A DNA stretch of 64,000 nucleotides from Adineta vaga (taxonomy: Eukaryota > Rotifera): contig CP075497.1 in the NCBI GenBank assembly GCA_021613535.1, positions 11,780,001 to 11,844,000 of the forward strand, read 5' to 3'. Numbering within the stretch: the stretch's first letter is position 1; every line of letters starts with the position of its first letter. Shown here piece after piece: positions 32,774 through 43,563 of the stretch. Both the position numbers and the translations under genes were made by a program. The notes under the pieces are model-generated. The model was not told the origin of the DNA and ran no database searches. It saw only the letters and a program-made list of their open reading frames with translations.

Positions 32774-34876
32774 ATGCCGGACGAAGAAGAAATGATTGAT
32801 GTGATTGTTGTTGGAGCAGGAATATCAGGTCTTTATGCTGCTTATCGAATAAAACAAAAAGCACCACATTTAACTGTACTTGTTCTCGAAGCGAAAGGTA
32901 AAATATAGAATAAGAATTCAATGATTTCATTTGAATTAAAGATCGAGTTGGTGGTCGAACATTAACGGTCGATTTAAAATCATCTCACGAAGAGAATATC
33001 ACAGATCGATTCGATTTAGGTGGTCAATGGGTTACCGAGTAAGATTATCATTCGTCAAAACAAACATTCCATTCGTATATTTTAGTACTCAAGTGAATAT
33101 AACTTCACTGCTTCAAGAATTACAATTGGAAACCTATGAACAATATCATACCGGTAAAAGTATTGCAGAATTACATCGTCGTATTCGACAATATTCCTTA
33201 TCCATGCCATTTGTTTCTTTACTTTCATTTCTTGAAAGTATTTACAATGTGTTTCGAGTAAAGAAAAAACGAGCGTCTTTCATTGTTTAAAAGAAAAGTA
33301 CTTTTATTGTAGCTTGAAAGTTTAGCAGCAAATGTTCAGAAATGGAATCCAATGAAGACAAGAAATGCTGATTATCTTGATCGACATACATTTGCACATT
33401 TAATGAGACCATGGATAAATAATAGTATGTATTTATATCATTGAGAATGTCTTTTACTTTAATGATTGAATAGGTATGAATCCATTGATGACTGCAGCGA
33501 TTCGAACTGTATTTGGTTGTGAACCAGAACAATTGAATGCTCTATTTGGATTAACTTATGCTCAAGCAGGTGGAGGATTTATGAGATTAACATTAAGTGA
33601 ACCTGGATGTGCACAGGAAAAGAAAATTAAAGTAAAAAACTTAAAATTGATCTCTTATGTAATGATTAGTTTCATGATGAATTCTAGGGTGGATCACAAC
33701 AAGTATCAGAATTACTTGTGGAAAAGATTGGAAGAGATAAAGTTCTCTTAGAAACACCTGTTCAAAAGATTGTACAGAATGAAGATGGTTCGTACGATTT
33801 GAATGCAATGAATATATATCACATGTACTGTTTTAGGTACTGTTGTCATTACTACAATTGGAAATCAAACTACATTTCAATGTCGTAAAGTTATTCTAGC
33901 CATTCCACCGTCACAAATCGGTGAGTTTGATTCGTGTAAGGTTTATGTATATTGAGTGTTTTGATTAGTTCCAATTCAATTCGAACCGATGTTACCTGGA
34001 TATAAACGGGAAATGTTGAAACATATGCCTATTGGTAGTTATTTGAAATTTATTTTTACTTTTGATAAGGTATGTTCATTATATCCTTCTAAATAATTTC
34101 AAGTTTAATTTGAAATTTATCTAGGCATTTTGGCGAGAAGATGGTCTCAGTGGTGAAGTTATTAGTGATGGAAGTTTTGCTCCACTTGGACTTTCGATTG
34201 GTCCAATGACATGTAAATAACTGTAAAACTAGTACAATACATTGAGATGATGTTTGTATATAGATCTTATTGATGGAACCACATCACATGGTACGCCCGC
34301 TCTATTAGGATTTATTGGTGGTCGATGTGCATCTGTATGGACAAGTGTAACACGTGAAGAACGACGTAAAGGTTTACTTGAATGTCTCTCGAGATATTTC
34401 GGTGGTCAGAAAATTACCGCACATTTAATTGAATATGCTGAAAAAGATTGGAATCTTGAACCGTATTCTGGTGGATGTCCTTGTCATAATGCGACTACTG
34501 GTTCAATGAAAGATTTTGTAGATGGTTTAAGAAAACCATATAAAAATCTTCATTTTGCTGCAACAGAAACAGCTACTCAATGGATGGGATATATGGATGG
34601 TGCAGTTGATGCAGGACGACGTACAGCATCAGAAGTTATAGTTGCACTTCGTCCAGAAGATCAACCTAAAGATGATGATATTGATGAGTATACATTTGAG
34701 AATCAAAGTAATGCATTTCTGTTTTTGTTAATTGAGACAACTTGATTTTTTTCTTATTAGATCGTAAATATCAACATTATCGTATTCCACGTTCACCATT
34801 TTATTATGCAATTCCAATTATAATCGTCTCTCTTGCTGCATTATCTAAAATTTTCTTTCCCAAAATTTTTTCGTGA
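32774..34876 (+). CDS. MAO: Monoamine oxidase, flavin-dependent, membrane-anchored
   Basis: Eleven exons (32774-32897, 32942-33038, 33086-33237, 33326-33424, 33474-33631, 33688-33787, 33837-33920, 33969-34069, 34125-34212, 34264-34707, 34761-34876) join without a break to 520 residues, like human MAO-A/B (520-527). The FAD-binding Rossmann motif is VVGAGISGLYAAYRI, then DRVGGRT and LGGQWV. The covalent-FAD cysteine sits in YSGGCPC, and ATETATQWMGYMDGAVDAG closes the flavin site. A C-terminal hydrophobic helix (YAIPIIIVSLAALSKIFF) fits the outer mitochondrial membrane anchor. MAO deaminates biogenic amines. Exon 3's acceptor partner at 33325 is chosen by phase (an alternative AG lies at 33311). 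Poly(A)-type AATAAA follows at about 34928. Confidence 0.94.
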
Positions 34877-34948
34877 TAGTGACTCTTTTTTTTAAATGTA
34901 TTTCAGTGTTTTGATTAGAAAAACGTCAATAAAAAAAAATACTTTTTT

Positions 34949-34950
34949 AG
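34949..34950 (+). promoter_or_regulatory. Candidate trans-splice acceptor of MRPL1
   Basis: ACTTTTTTAG ends 13 nt before the MRPL1 ATG and 74 nt after the MAO stop, directly downstream of an AATAAA-type poly(A) signal, the classic arrangement at a polycistron junction. Confidence 0.55.
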
Positions 34951-34963
34951 ATTAATAAAAATA

Positions 34964-36369
34964 ATGACGGGTCTATTCGTACGACATTTATGGTCGGGTT
35001 TAACGTCTTCATCGTTTCTTCGTCCATCTATTCAGATTCAACCATCAATACGAACGAAAATGGTTCGACGAGTTAATCGACATCGAGTACCAACACATAC
35101 TAAGCCGAGTGATAGCTGGATACAAAAAAAAACAGTGTACGTATTGAATAAAATGACTTATTCGATGATATATTTGGTGAGTTTATATTTTAGAACACGG
35201 AATCTTGAAGCTGATGCGGTTTATGACGATGAATTTGCAAAGAGAAAACCAGTTGATAAAGTTTGGTTAGTTAAAGAATATCCAGTTCGACCATGGCCAT
35301 TGGGACAAGTTCTACAATGGCATCGAGAAATGGCACAACCGAAAATGCTCAATTCAATGGATTCATTTCTATGGGCACGATTAAAACTTGACATGACAAC
35401 TGCGAAAAAGACGAAATTTATTGAAAATGTCAAAGGTCTCGTTACATTTCCTCATTATTTCGAAGATCGACCACGTAAAAATGTTGTTCTCTTCTGTCGC
35501 GTAAGATTATCTACTTTCTATTCTTACATGTCTTCTAAAATAATATCCTTCTTCTCTAGCTTCCAGAACATATGAAAGCTGCTGGTAAGAATTTCTTTCA
35601 TTATTTCTACGAATAAAAATTCTCGACCGTTTTTAGAAAAATATGGTGCTTACATGTTCGGTTATACCGATGTTATCAAGCAGGTATAAATAAATGTCAA
35701 TCCATTATGTTCTGTTTTACGAATCATGTTTATTCTAGTTTGAACGTGGTGATGTCACTGATACAAATTATGAATATGTCTTGTGTGCACCTGATGTCTA
35801 TGCAGATATTTTACATTTGCGAAAAAAAATCTCAAAAGATAAATTTCCTAATCCTCAATACGGTTTGATATTCGCAAAGAAGACTGAATGATTAGAAAAA
35901 AAACTGAAACTTTTATTTTGTAGGTAGCCTTCATCCAAATGTTGATAAAATGTTAGAAAAATTTATCCGTGGAAAAGAGTATCAATCCGCTAAATATGAA
36001 GAAGCTCGTGGAATCGTTGAACTTCGATTTGGTATTGTAAGTTTTATTCATTTCATTGATTTAAATTTTGAATAAAAAACTCGATTTTAGATCAATATGT
36101 CTGATCAACAGTTAACTGAAAATTTTCAAGCTCTTGTTGAACAATTGACTACTCACTCTCAAACAAAAGCAGGTCCATTTGTTGTTGGATCTTCAGTATA
36201 TTGTCCGCCATCCACAGAAGAATTTCGAGTTGATGTGACACCATTCCTTCCTGATGAAGAAGATGTACTTGAAAAGAAAGAATCTGCTAAACAAGTTGTT
36301 GATGATTTAATTAAAAAGACGACACCAGATATTGGAGATGATTTACTTAAATCATCAGCAAAAAAATAA
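34964..36369 (+). CDS. MRPL1: Mitochondrial large-subunit ribosomal protein L1 (uL1m)
   Basis: Six exons (34964-35500, 35560-35584, 35637-35683, 35739-35862, 35924-36036, 36091-36369) give about 374 residues. The Arg/Ser-rich N-terminus without acidic residues (MTGLFVRHLWSGLTSSS...) suits a mitochondrial targeting peptide. L1 landmarks are MDSFLWARLKLDMT, FPHYF..RPRKNVVLFCR, EKYGAYMFGYTDVIKQ, DYVLCAPD-like YVLCAPDVY, FPNPQYGSLHP and MLEKFIRGKEY. uL1m forms the L1 stalk that handles exit-site tRNA. Bases 35133-35191 look like an intron (GTGTACG...TTTTAG), but removing them would break the frame next to an A9 tract. Either the insert is translated or a base is miscounted there. Confidence 0.92.
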
Positions 36370-36526
36370 ATATTCTAGAAGAATTACAAAGATCTTGTTT
36401 GTGTTTGTTTTCTAGATATTAATCGAATAAAATATTCGTACTCGATAACCTTTCCATATTCGTCTTTTGTTTTTGTCCTTTCTCTTCGTCATATGAGACC
36501 ATCAAATAGTCGAATACATCGCTCGA

Positions 36527-37224
36527 ATGCATAAAGTCATTGCAGCTGCAATTGATTCAAATATTCTTTCCGCCTCGGAATCATTCATTGATCAATGTTG
36601 TACAAATAACGTTGAATATGCTCGAAATTATGACAAGAAAATTTATGATGTTAGAGCACCACCTTCGAAACATTTAGCTGTTGTATGTTGCATGGATGCA
36701 CGTTTAGATGTCTTTCGAATTCTTGGATTACAACCTGGTGAAGCACATATTATTCGAAATGGTAAATTCAATTCTTAAGATATTGATTTGCATTTAAAAT
36801 TTCTTTTAAGGTGGTGGTCGAATTCGTGATGCTGTTCGTTCACTTATTTGCAGTCAAACATTGCTACAAACAAAAGAAGTGATGATTATTCATCATACAG
36901 ATTGTGGTTTTACGTATTTTTCAGATAATGATCAAGTGATCACTGCACTTAAAGTAGATTTAAAATATTCATGTTTTCTTTATTCTCTGCATATGTATTT
37001 AGATACAACCTGGCACTAAAGTAGGTGTTCTACCTGTTTTTCAAACTATACCAAGTCAAGTATCAGCAACTGATCGACCAGATTTTATGCCAATTGCAGA
37101 TTTAGAACAATCAATTCGAGATGATATGGCTGAATATAAACAATATCCAATGCTTAATCAAAATGTGACTGTACGAGGATTTTTATATGATACAAAAACA
37201 GGTTCACTCAAAGAAATCAAATAG
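36527..37224 (+). CDS. Beta-class carbonic anhydrase, bacterial type
   Basis: Three exons (36527-36761, 36811-36953, 37003-37224) give 199 residues. The zinc ligands and catalytic dyad of beta-CAs are visible: [15 protein letters not shown] (Cys, then the Asp-Arg pair) and IIHHTDCGF (His and Cys). [10 protein letters not shown] before the first motif, [15 protein letters not shown] after it, and [16 protein letters not shown] at the end follow the short bacterial/actinobacterial group (Rv1284-like) more than the usual animal beta-CA. It catalyses reversible CO2 hydration; location is unclear, with no evident targeting signal. The spliceosomal introns show it is a resident gene rather than contamination, so ancient horizontal transfer is plausible. 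It is the last of four tightly spaced plus-strand genes. Confidence 0.92.
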
Positions 37225-37707
37225 AAATAAAAAAATCTCTTCTTATGTCAAGTGTAACCAAGCTAATCCAAATGTTCATTGTATCTCATATTTTTAATTC
37301 TCTTTGAAAAATAATGAACAGTAACATATTACAGAAAAATGTTCTTTCTAACAGTTGATATCATGAATAATAGGAAATATTTCCAGAATCCTATTTGATT
37401 GATAGTCGTCCATAAACAAATAATTTATTCAGAATTCAAAATACTTGTGTTATTTCTTTTTTTGTAAAAATTGATGACGATATGACTACGTCTTAGATCA
37501 CAATTAACATTACAACAATATACGATGTTAGAGCTCGTACAAATATTATTTTAAAAGTTAACAAAATTATCTCTTTTTATCAGTAAAACAGATGGACTTT
37601 TAATTGAGAAACTTTTGAAGAGCATTTGTAAGATACACTAAACAACGTTTTGCTTTTTATTATGATACAAATACATTTGTGTTTTTGGATCCTCGTACAA
37701 TCAAATT
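37225..37707. other. Intergenic, 0.5 kb
   Basis: AT-rich sequence after the carbonic anhydrase stop; nothing gene-like seen. Confidence 0.5.
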
Positions 37708-38052
37708 TTAAGTACAGATAAACAATTGTAGAAGATATTTTCGTGCAGTTGAACACATTTTTTGAATATTTTTTCCATTAATTCGATGTTTATCTTTCGT
37801 TGTTTTTTCATTAAAAAGACTTGCTAAGGAATAAAATTGTGAACATCGTTGTAATTCATTATTATGTCGTCTAGTAAACAACTTTGCATTGTCAATACCC
37901 AATAAATCTTCGTTAGATTGACTTAATTTTGCTGCCTTTTTATTCACTGGATTACCAATCGCAAACGCGATGATATCTGACTTGGTTTCCAGTGAATCTG
38001 ATGATCCAAATGATGATGATACACTCGGTATAAATACGAATTCTCGTTTCAT
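37708..38052 (-). CDS. Small hypothetical protein
   Basis: A 114-residue open frame from ATG 38052 with balanced, coding-like composition: MKREFVFIPSVSSSFGSSD, then a Lys/Ser/Asn-rich middle and a basic tail (ARKYLLQLFICT). I recognise no domain and no signal peptide. It is divergent from the GNAT gene 510 bp away. It could be a real short gene or a chance frame; composition favours the former slightly. Confidence 0.4.
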   Translation of the reverse strand: MKREFVFIPSVSSSFGSSDSLETKSDIIAFAIGNPVNKKAAKLSQSNEDLLGIDNAKLFTRRHNNELQRCSQFYSLASLFNEKTTKDKHRINGKNIQKMCSTARKYLLQLFICT

Positions 38053-38562
38053 TGATGAAACTGTTGTGCTCGTTGTTACGAATGAATATTTAGAAGTCTT
38101 GAAATGAATATATCATTGAATGACATCAATACAAAGATAAGAACGAAAAAGATAAGTTTTGTCCGTTATATAGATGAAAAAAAACATGTATTTGTAAAAT
38201 ATGCTATATACACATAGTTTCAGCAAAAAGAAAGAAAAATGCAGGCAGGAACATGATGTAAAAGGTGACACGAAAGTATTTCGTATAGAATAAACAAATT
38301 CTTTTTAATTCTCACAAGACATTTCTTCCATGACCTACTTTTTTAAGTTGATATGCAATTGAATTTCATCGAATATCTTCAAAAATGAACATAACAGAAG
38401 ACAAGAAAAAAAGGCGTCTAATGCTTATGTACTTTTCTATATCATTAGTGACATTTATCGGATAAAAAAGTACAATATTATGATACTTAAATCCGTTGTA
38501 AAAGGTCTTTTACTCATCGTTTTTCGTCGCCGTGAATTGTACGTCAAAAAACGACATACAAA

Positions 38563-39402
38563 ATGATACTAGTATCGATCGTTCTGTTTTACGTATTGTT
38601 TGTATCTACAAATTCCCTTCCGACTGAACAACGGAATCCTATTTTTCAAACAGAGTCGCATGAAAAGTAAGTGAACCTACTCGAAATTATTTCCATTGCT
38701 TTTCGTATACTTTATTCTTATAGTTTACGTACAAGACAATTGTATTTTACAGAACTATCGACGAATCTTCAATATAATTATGTGAATGATCAAGGAGATT
38801 ATCGTCTTTATAAATTGATACCTAAACCTACAATTAATCAAGCTCAAATAAAGATAGTTAATAAATGGCTAGAACAATATCTTCAACAATCATTCGAGAG
38901 ACCTGAAGGAGATTATTCAAATGTGCTTCAATTTTGTGGTACGACAATCTTGGCATTTTTCTTACGAAATTCTACTCTTTCAATAAAGAATATCAATGCA
39001 CTTTTATTAGCTCATCTCCAAGCATACGATAACTCGCAGTATGTATGTTTTCTAAGTACTTTGAAAGAACATCGTCAAAAAGGTCTTGGAACAAAATTAT
39101 TAAATGTATTTATCAACGATGCTATTCGAGCAAACCATTCTCGAATCTCATTACATGTCAATACAGAAAATACGAATGCTTTCTCATTATATTCGAAGTG
39201 TGGTATGCGCTGTATTCAATACATTCCGAAATACTATTTTGGTGATCGAACATTTCCAACACAAAATGCTTTTCTAATGAGTTTACAACTGAAAAATATC
39301 AGAAATTCAACAACAATTTGTCAATCGACAGCTGCAATAAATATTCCAAATGCAGAAGAGACTTTCTATAAACAAAGATGTCCTCAAGCATTCACTGGTT
39401 GA
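38563..39402 (+). CDS. GNAT-fold N-acetyltransferase with signal peptide
   Basis: Two exons, 38563-38666 and 38724-39402 (57 bp intron, phase 2), give 260 residues. The N-terminus is a clear signal peptide or anchor (MILVSIVLFYVLFVSTNSLP). The GNAT core shows CFLSTLKEHRQKGLGTKLLN, i.e. the acetyl-CoA pyrophosphate loop R/Q-x-x-G-x-G/A as RQKGLG. It continues with ISLHVNTENTNAFSLYSKCG (the usual L-x-V-x-x-x-N-x-x-A-x-x-L-Y-x-x-x-G ending) and GMRCIQYIPKYYFGD. The C-terminal pattern resembles NAA50/NAA60-type enzymes. Most GNATs are cytosolic or nuclear, so a secretory-pathway location (lumenal lysine or N-terminal acetylation) is unusual. The substrate is unknown. Confidence 0.8.
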
Positions 39403-39599
39403 TTTTTTTACTTGTAACCCTATACTTAATTTGCACTTCTAAAACGTTTAAATACATGATTCTGATCATAATGCCTAATGTGTGATTTTAGAAGAGTTAT
39501 GCAGAAAATCGTTCATTATTTACATATAGAATAAGCATATATAATAGAATGAATCAAAAAAATTATCAAGTCTATAACCAGATATGCAAAACGATCCAG

Positions 39600-40420
39600 T
39601 GTATTGAAATGATGCAACTAACAAGTATTTAAATTGATTGACAACCTGAAATATGTATTCTGGTAAATACGCAGAAGCTATACACAAATTTCGTACATTT
39701 GGAAAGACAGAATATAATTGTTCGATACTGTAATTATTATTCTTACAAAAATTTAAATGTTCAGCACCAACATCAAGGTTTTTGAATCCTTTTGAATGAC
39801 GAACTTCGAACTACTTCAAGAAAATGTTTTGCACTATGTCTAATTGTTAATCGAAAAAGATTTCTCTTGCCATGTAATACAAAAATGACTTCCATAATAA
39901 CTATATTTGATATATACGATTAACTGTTGTATTCGAGTTAGATCAACAACTCCTTCGAGAAATCGCAAAGAAATCACACAGAATAAGGATAGTTTGTGAA
40001 CACAAGAAACTCGATGATCAATTTCTGTACGAAATCCTGAGAGCGCTAAGTGATTAATGCATCGAGAAAACTTCGTCTTATCCAGGGATGTAGATAGAAG
40101 AAGTAATCGAAAGCTATAATTATTACCTCTAATTGTCAAATTGAGTCGATTCAAATTCTTAAATGGTATAACAAAGTCCATATGTGCAACAGTATCTTCA
40201 ATAACTTGATCAGGTACAATCCGTTGATAGGTAAGATCAAGCTCTTTCTTTGTAATCGATTGAAATTTCAAACGATAATTTGGATAAGTCAGTAATATAT
40301 TGTCGATGTAAGAATTAAGATTAGTAAATGAATGAAATATTTCATGTACTGAAAAGTAATTAGACAGTTGATGGATCAATTCGATAGGTTAAAGAGTTAG
40401 TTGACAAAATGCCATTTTTT
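39600..40420 (-). pseudogene. F-box/LRR-like gene, broken
   Basis: The frame opens with MAFCQLTL at about 40420, hits an in-frame TAA, then continues as PIELIHQLSNYFSVHEIFHSFTNLN, which looks like the second half of an F-box. It runs to 39840 through leucine-rich, strand-helix repeats (LNRLNLTIRGNNYSF). Past a stop at 39840 another frame continues the same style (FKNLDVGAEHL...VFPNVRNLCIASAYLP) to about 39600. One nonsense codon and one frame change argue for a pseudogene of a large rotifer-type F-box family; a sequencing problem could explain each singly. Confidence 0.55.
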
Positions 40421-40642
40421 TAAAGAAAATTTGTTAGTAACAATCATCTTTATTTTACAAAACATATTGGTATTTCCTTCCCTGTTCCGCAAACTAAGAA
40501 ATATTGTGAATCATGTTATGAAAGAAGAGAAAAAGAAGAGATTTGTGTCATTTATTCATCAATTTGTTTTACATATCTATTCCTATTCTGTAAATTATTT
40601 GGAAAAAAAACTTGTCAAAGCATATCGTTTACATATTAATTA

Positions 40643-41157
40643 TTATCGAAAAAGAGTCATAGTATGATTTATTAATTGAACACATAGTAAAAGAAATAGA
40701 AGTAAACATGAGTGATGCATACGTGTTGGTACTGAATTACAAAGATGACTTCGACAACAGTATCGAGCAGTGCCAGAATAGATTCCCGGCATAGTCATAC
40801 TCTGATCATTATATGTATCTTGTCGACAATCAGGTGATGAGCCACGTGAGACCATTTGTTGATTTCCAGGACCTGATCGCCATACAATTTTCTTATAAAA
40901 ACAAACATATAGTTTGAGAGTTATTAACATAACTACTCACATAACACCATTCTTCTGAGCGAGCTGGCAAACTTACACCACGTTCCGAATTCAAACAATT
41001 CGCACAAAAGTAACAATCAAAAGCGTTAGTAAAATTCGGAAGAATTGCCAAACAAACTTGAACGTTTAATCAAAAACAAATATATATTAGACGAAAAGTG
41101 AATCTAAAATTTATACTTACAGAAAACTAAAACCGTCCATGAACATTGATACTTCAT
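40643..41157 (-). CDS. Ly6/uPAR-type (three-finger fold) surface protein
   Basis: Three exons (41157-41121, 41056-40941, 40891-40643) join in phase to 133 residues. A signal peptide (MKYQCSWTVLVFCLAIL) is followed by a small Cys-rich domain with DCYFCANCLN, EEWCY, DCRQD and the family-closing ARYCCRSHLCN (CC followed by C-N). A hydrophobic C-terminus (CLLLFLLLCVQLI) fits removal for a GPI anchor. Such proteins (Ly6, quiver/sleepless type) modulate receptors and channels at the cell surface. The exact partner cannot be told. Divergent from the transporter gene 600 bp away. Confidence 0.78.
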
Positions 41158-41769
41158 TCCTGTATGAAAATGGACGACACAAGTAAACAGTTGATCTTTG
41201 CTCAAATAAAAAAAGAAAGAAAAAGGTCAATGTTATGTGTATTGTAGAATAGTGAAAATGATCGATGTGTGATATAGTCATATAACAGATCACTTCTCTC
41301 TGACCACATTACATTACGATAAGAACTATTCAATTCAATTCAAGCCTTACAAAGAGTATCAAAGATTTGCTTTTCTTTTTCATTGAATATCAATGTGAAG
41401 CACTTCCTACCACACTTCTATGCAATAAATACATAGATTCAATACAAATCTTACCCTATTCGAACATACTTATTATTGAGTATATAGATGAATTGACATC
41501 AATTGAATGTCACTCATTCTCATACTGATCAACGAAAAAAAGATGATATAACAAATGTACGATTCTAAGCTAAACTTCACCTATCCATATGCGTTCAAAC
41601 ATACATGTGGATGCTTTCAGTCATATTCTATATACAATGTGTTTAGTATGCTATTCTCCATATTGCCTGCCCTCTATCATTCGATGATTCTTATTTGTAG
41701 TTGATCAAATAAATATCAATGTCAAATGTTGTCAATAAATTGAATTGATAATCTAAACGAAAATTTAAG
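41158..41769. other. Divergent intergenic region
   Basis: About 0.6 kb between the Ly6-like gene and the transporter, AT-rich; likely holds both promoters. No defined motif seen. Confidence 0.45.
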
Positions 41770-43472
41770 ATGGTTGAACCATCTTCATCAGCAAGTTTAT
41801 GGCGTACTGTTTTGCCAATTTGTTGTATTTGTTTGCTTTATTTGACTTCATTTTTTCTCTTTGTTTGTTCAACAAATTCATTGATTTATTCAACAGTTTG
41901 TTATCTTCGAGCAAATGCATCATTCTGTGCTGAAATTGATCGAAATCAATCATATCATCTTCTTGAAGAATCAATTCAAAAAGAAAGTTCTCAATGGGCT
42001 CTCTATGGTACTTTATCTTTTTCAATTATTGCTTGTTTCATCTCACCTATCTATGGAAGTTTATCCGATACAAAAAATCGTAAATTACCAATTGTCTTAA
42101 CAATATGTAATGCAATTGTTACTGGTTTAATTATTACCATTGCTAGTATTCATCAAGGTACACAATTATGTTTAATATTATATCTAATTGCAAATATTGT
42201 CAATGGTTTTGGTGGTGGAGCATTGATACTTATTTCGTAAGTTAATAACTCGGAAAAGAACGAGATAAACTTGATTCTTCCATTTAATTCTATTTGAAAT
42301 GATAAATTGACTATCATGTTTTGAATTTAGATCATGTTTTGGTTATGCTACAGATTCGTGTATACAAAAAGAACAACATGTTCAAATAATTGCATTAATT
42401 GAAGCATCATTAAATATTGGTGTAGTTATTGGTTATGTACTTTGCACATTTTTCTTTCAATTACAACTTCAAATTTGGTATATCTTACTGATTCATGTTA
42501 CTCTTCTTGTTCTCACATTATTCATCAGTCTCGTCTTTCTTCGAACTCGTTTAACAACAGAATCTTCAACGATCAGTACACGAAGAAACTTATTCGTCCA
42601 TTCGTTGATACACGTGATTTATTCGTTACTCTAAAGCAAAATTCTTTACTTGTATCATTTCTAATACTATTAATCTCACTTTTTTTCTACGATTTATTTC
42701 GTATGGGTTCATCATCTGTTGTTTATTTATATTTACATCGAATGTCATTTGATGATACACATTATGCAGCATATTTTACATTTGAACAGTTAGCTACTTG
42801 TTTAGCATTGATTATCTTAGCGTTATTACGACGACAATGGAAAATTAATGATCTTTATTTAGCAAGTATTGGTCTATTATTTTCTTTAGTTGGACCAATA
42901 TTATTTGCATTTGCAAAAAACAATAAAGCAATGATTTTCGGAGGTAAAAAGTCGACAATTATTGAATAAAATTATTTCTTTTTTTTTACAGCGATTCCAT
43001 CTTCAATGTTTAGTATTTATTTCGCAGTATGTTTACGATCCATTATTGCTCGTTTAGTACCTGATAAAGATAGAGGTAAAGAATTATCTGATGTTAAGTA
43101 TTCATTTTATTTGACAAGAATTATTCTTTTAGGCAAAGCATTTGGTTTTGTTGCATTGATACAAAATCTTGATGTAGTAATCGGTACAATTTCTTGTGTG
43201 GAAATTTATCGAGCATCGATTGATTTTTTTCCTGGTTTTGTTTTTATCTTTGCTGCAGCTACACGACTACTTGCATTGATTCTTATTCTGTAATATTGAC
43301 ATTTATTTTCGGAGATTTATCAAGAACTGTTTTGATTTTTCATTTCAGAATACAAGCTTTTTGTATTAGTCGAATACCGCAATTATCGTTAACAACAATA
43401 GATGATGAAGCTGAACAACCAATTTTAGATATTGAAACTAATGAAATTGATGAACAGTTAATTCATACTTAA
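41770..43472 (+). CDS. Major facilitator transporter, SLC46-like, with an apparent frameshift
   Basis: Exons 41770-42236, 42331-42943, 42992-43075, 43133-43289 and 43349-43472. About twelve membrane segments are visible. The MFS loop 2-3 signature appears as YGSLSDTKNRKLPI, and a second-half counterpart as RLVPDKDRGKAFGFVA. The N-glycosylated TM1-TM2 loop (CYLRANASFCAEIDRNQS) and the overall order fit the SLC46 family (proton-coupled folate/heme-type carriers). Within exon 2 the frame carrying TM6 runs into a stop at about 42632. TM7 (NSLLVSFLILLISLFFYDLF) lies in another frame, so one base is missing between about 42547 and 42640, in the central cytosolic loop. All other joins are in phase. 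Recent pseudogene, unrecognised microintron or sequence error. Confidence 0.75.
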
Positions 43473-43556
43473 GAGTTTAACTCATATATCAAGATCTGCA
43501 AAAGAAAAATGATTTGTTTCTTTTTTTTTCTATTCTATATATATATATTTCTTTGT

Positions 43557-43558
43557 AG
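43557..43558 (+). promoter_or_regulatory. Candidate trans-splice acceptor of Cab45
   Basis: A long T-rich tract ending TTTCTTTGTAG lies 5 nt before the Cab45 ATG and 85 nt after the transporter stop. Confidence 0.55.
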
Positions 43559-43563
43559 ATAAA

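Noticed and set aside
36527-37224. Bacterial contamination as source of the carbonic anhydrase
   Set aside because: Two in-phase GT..AG introns and tight linkage to animal genes show it is part of the nuclear genome.
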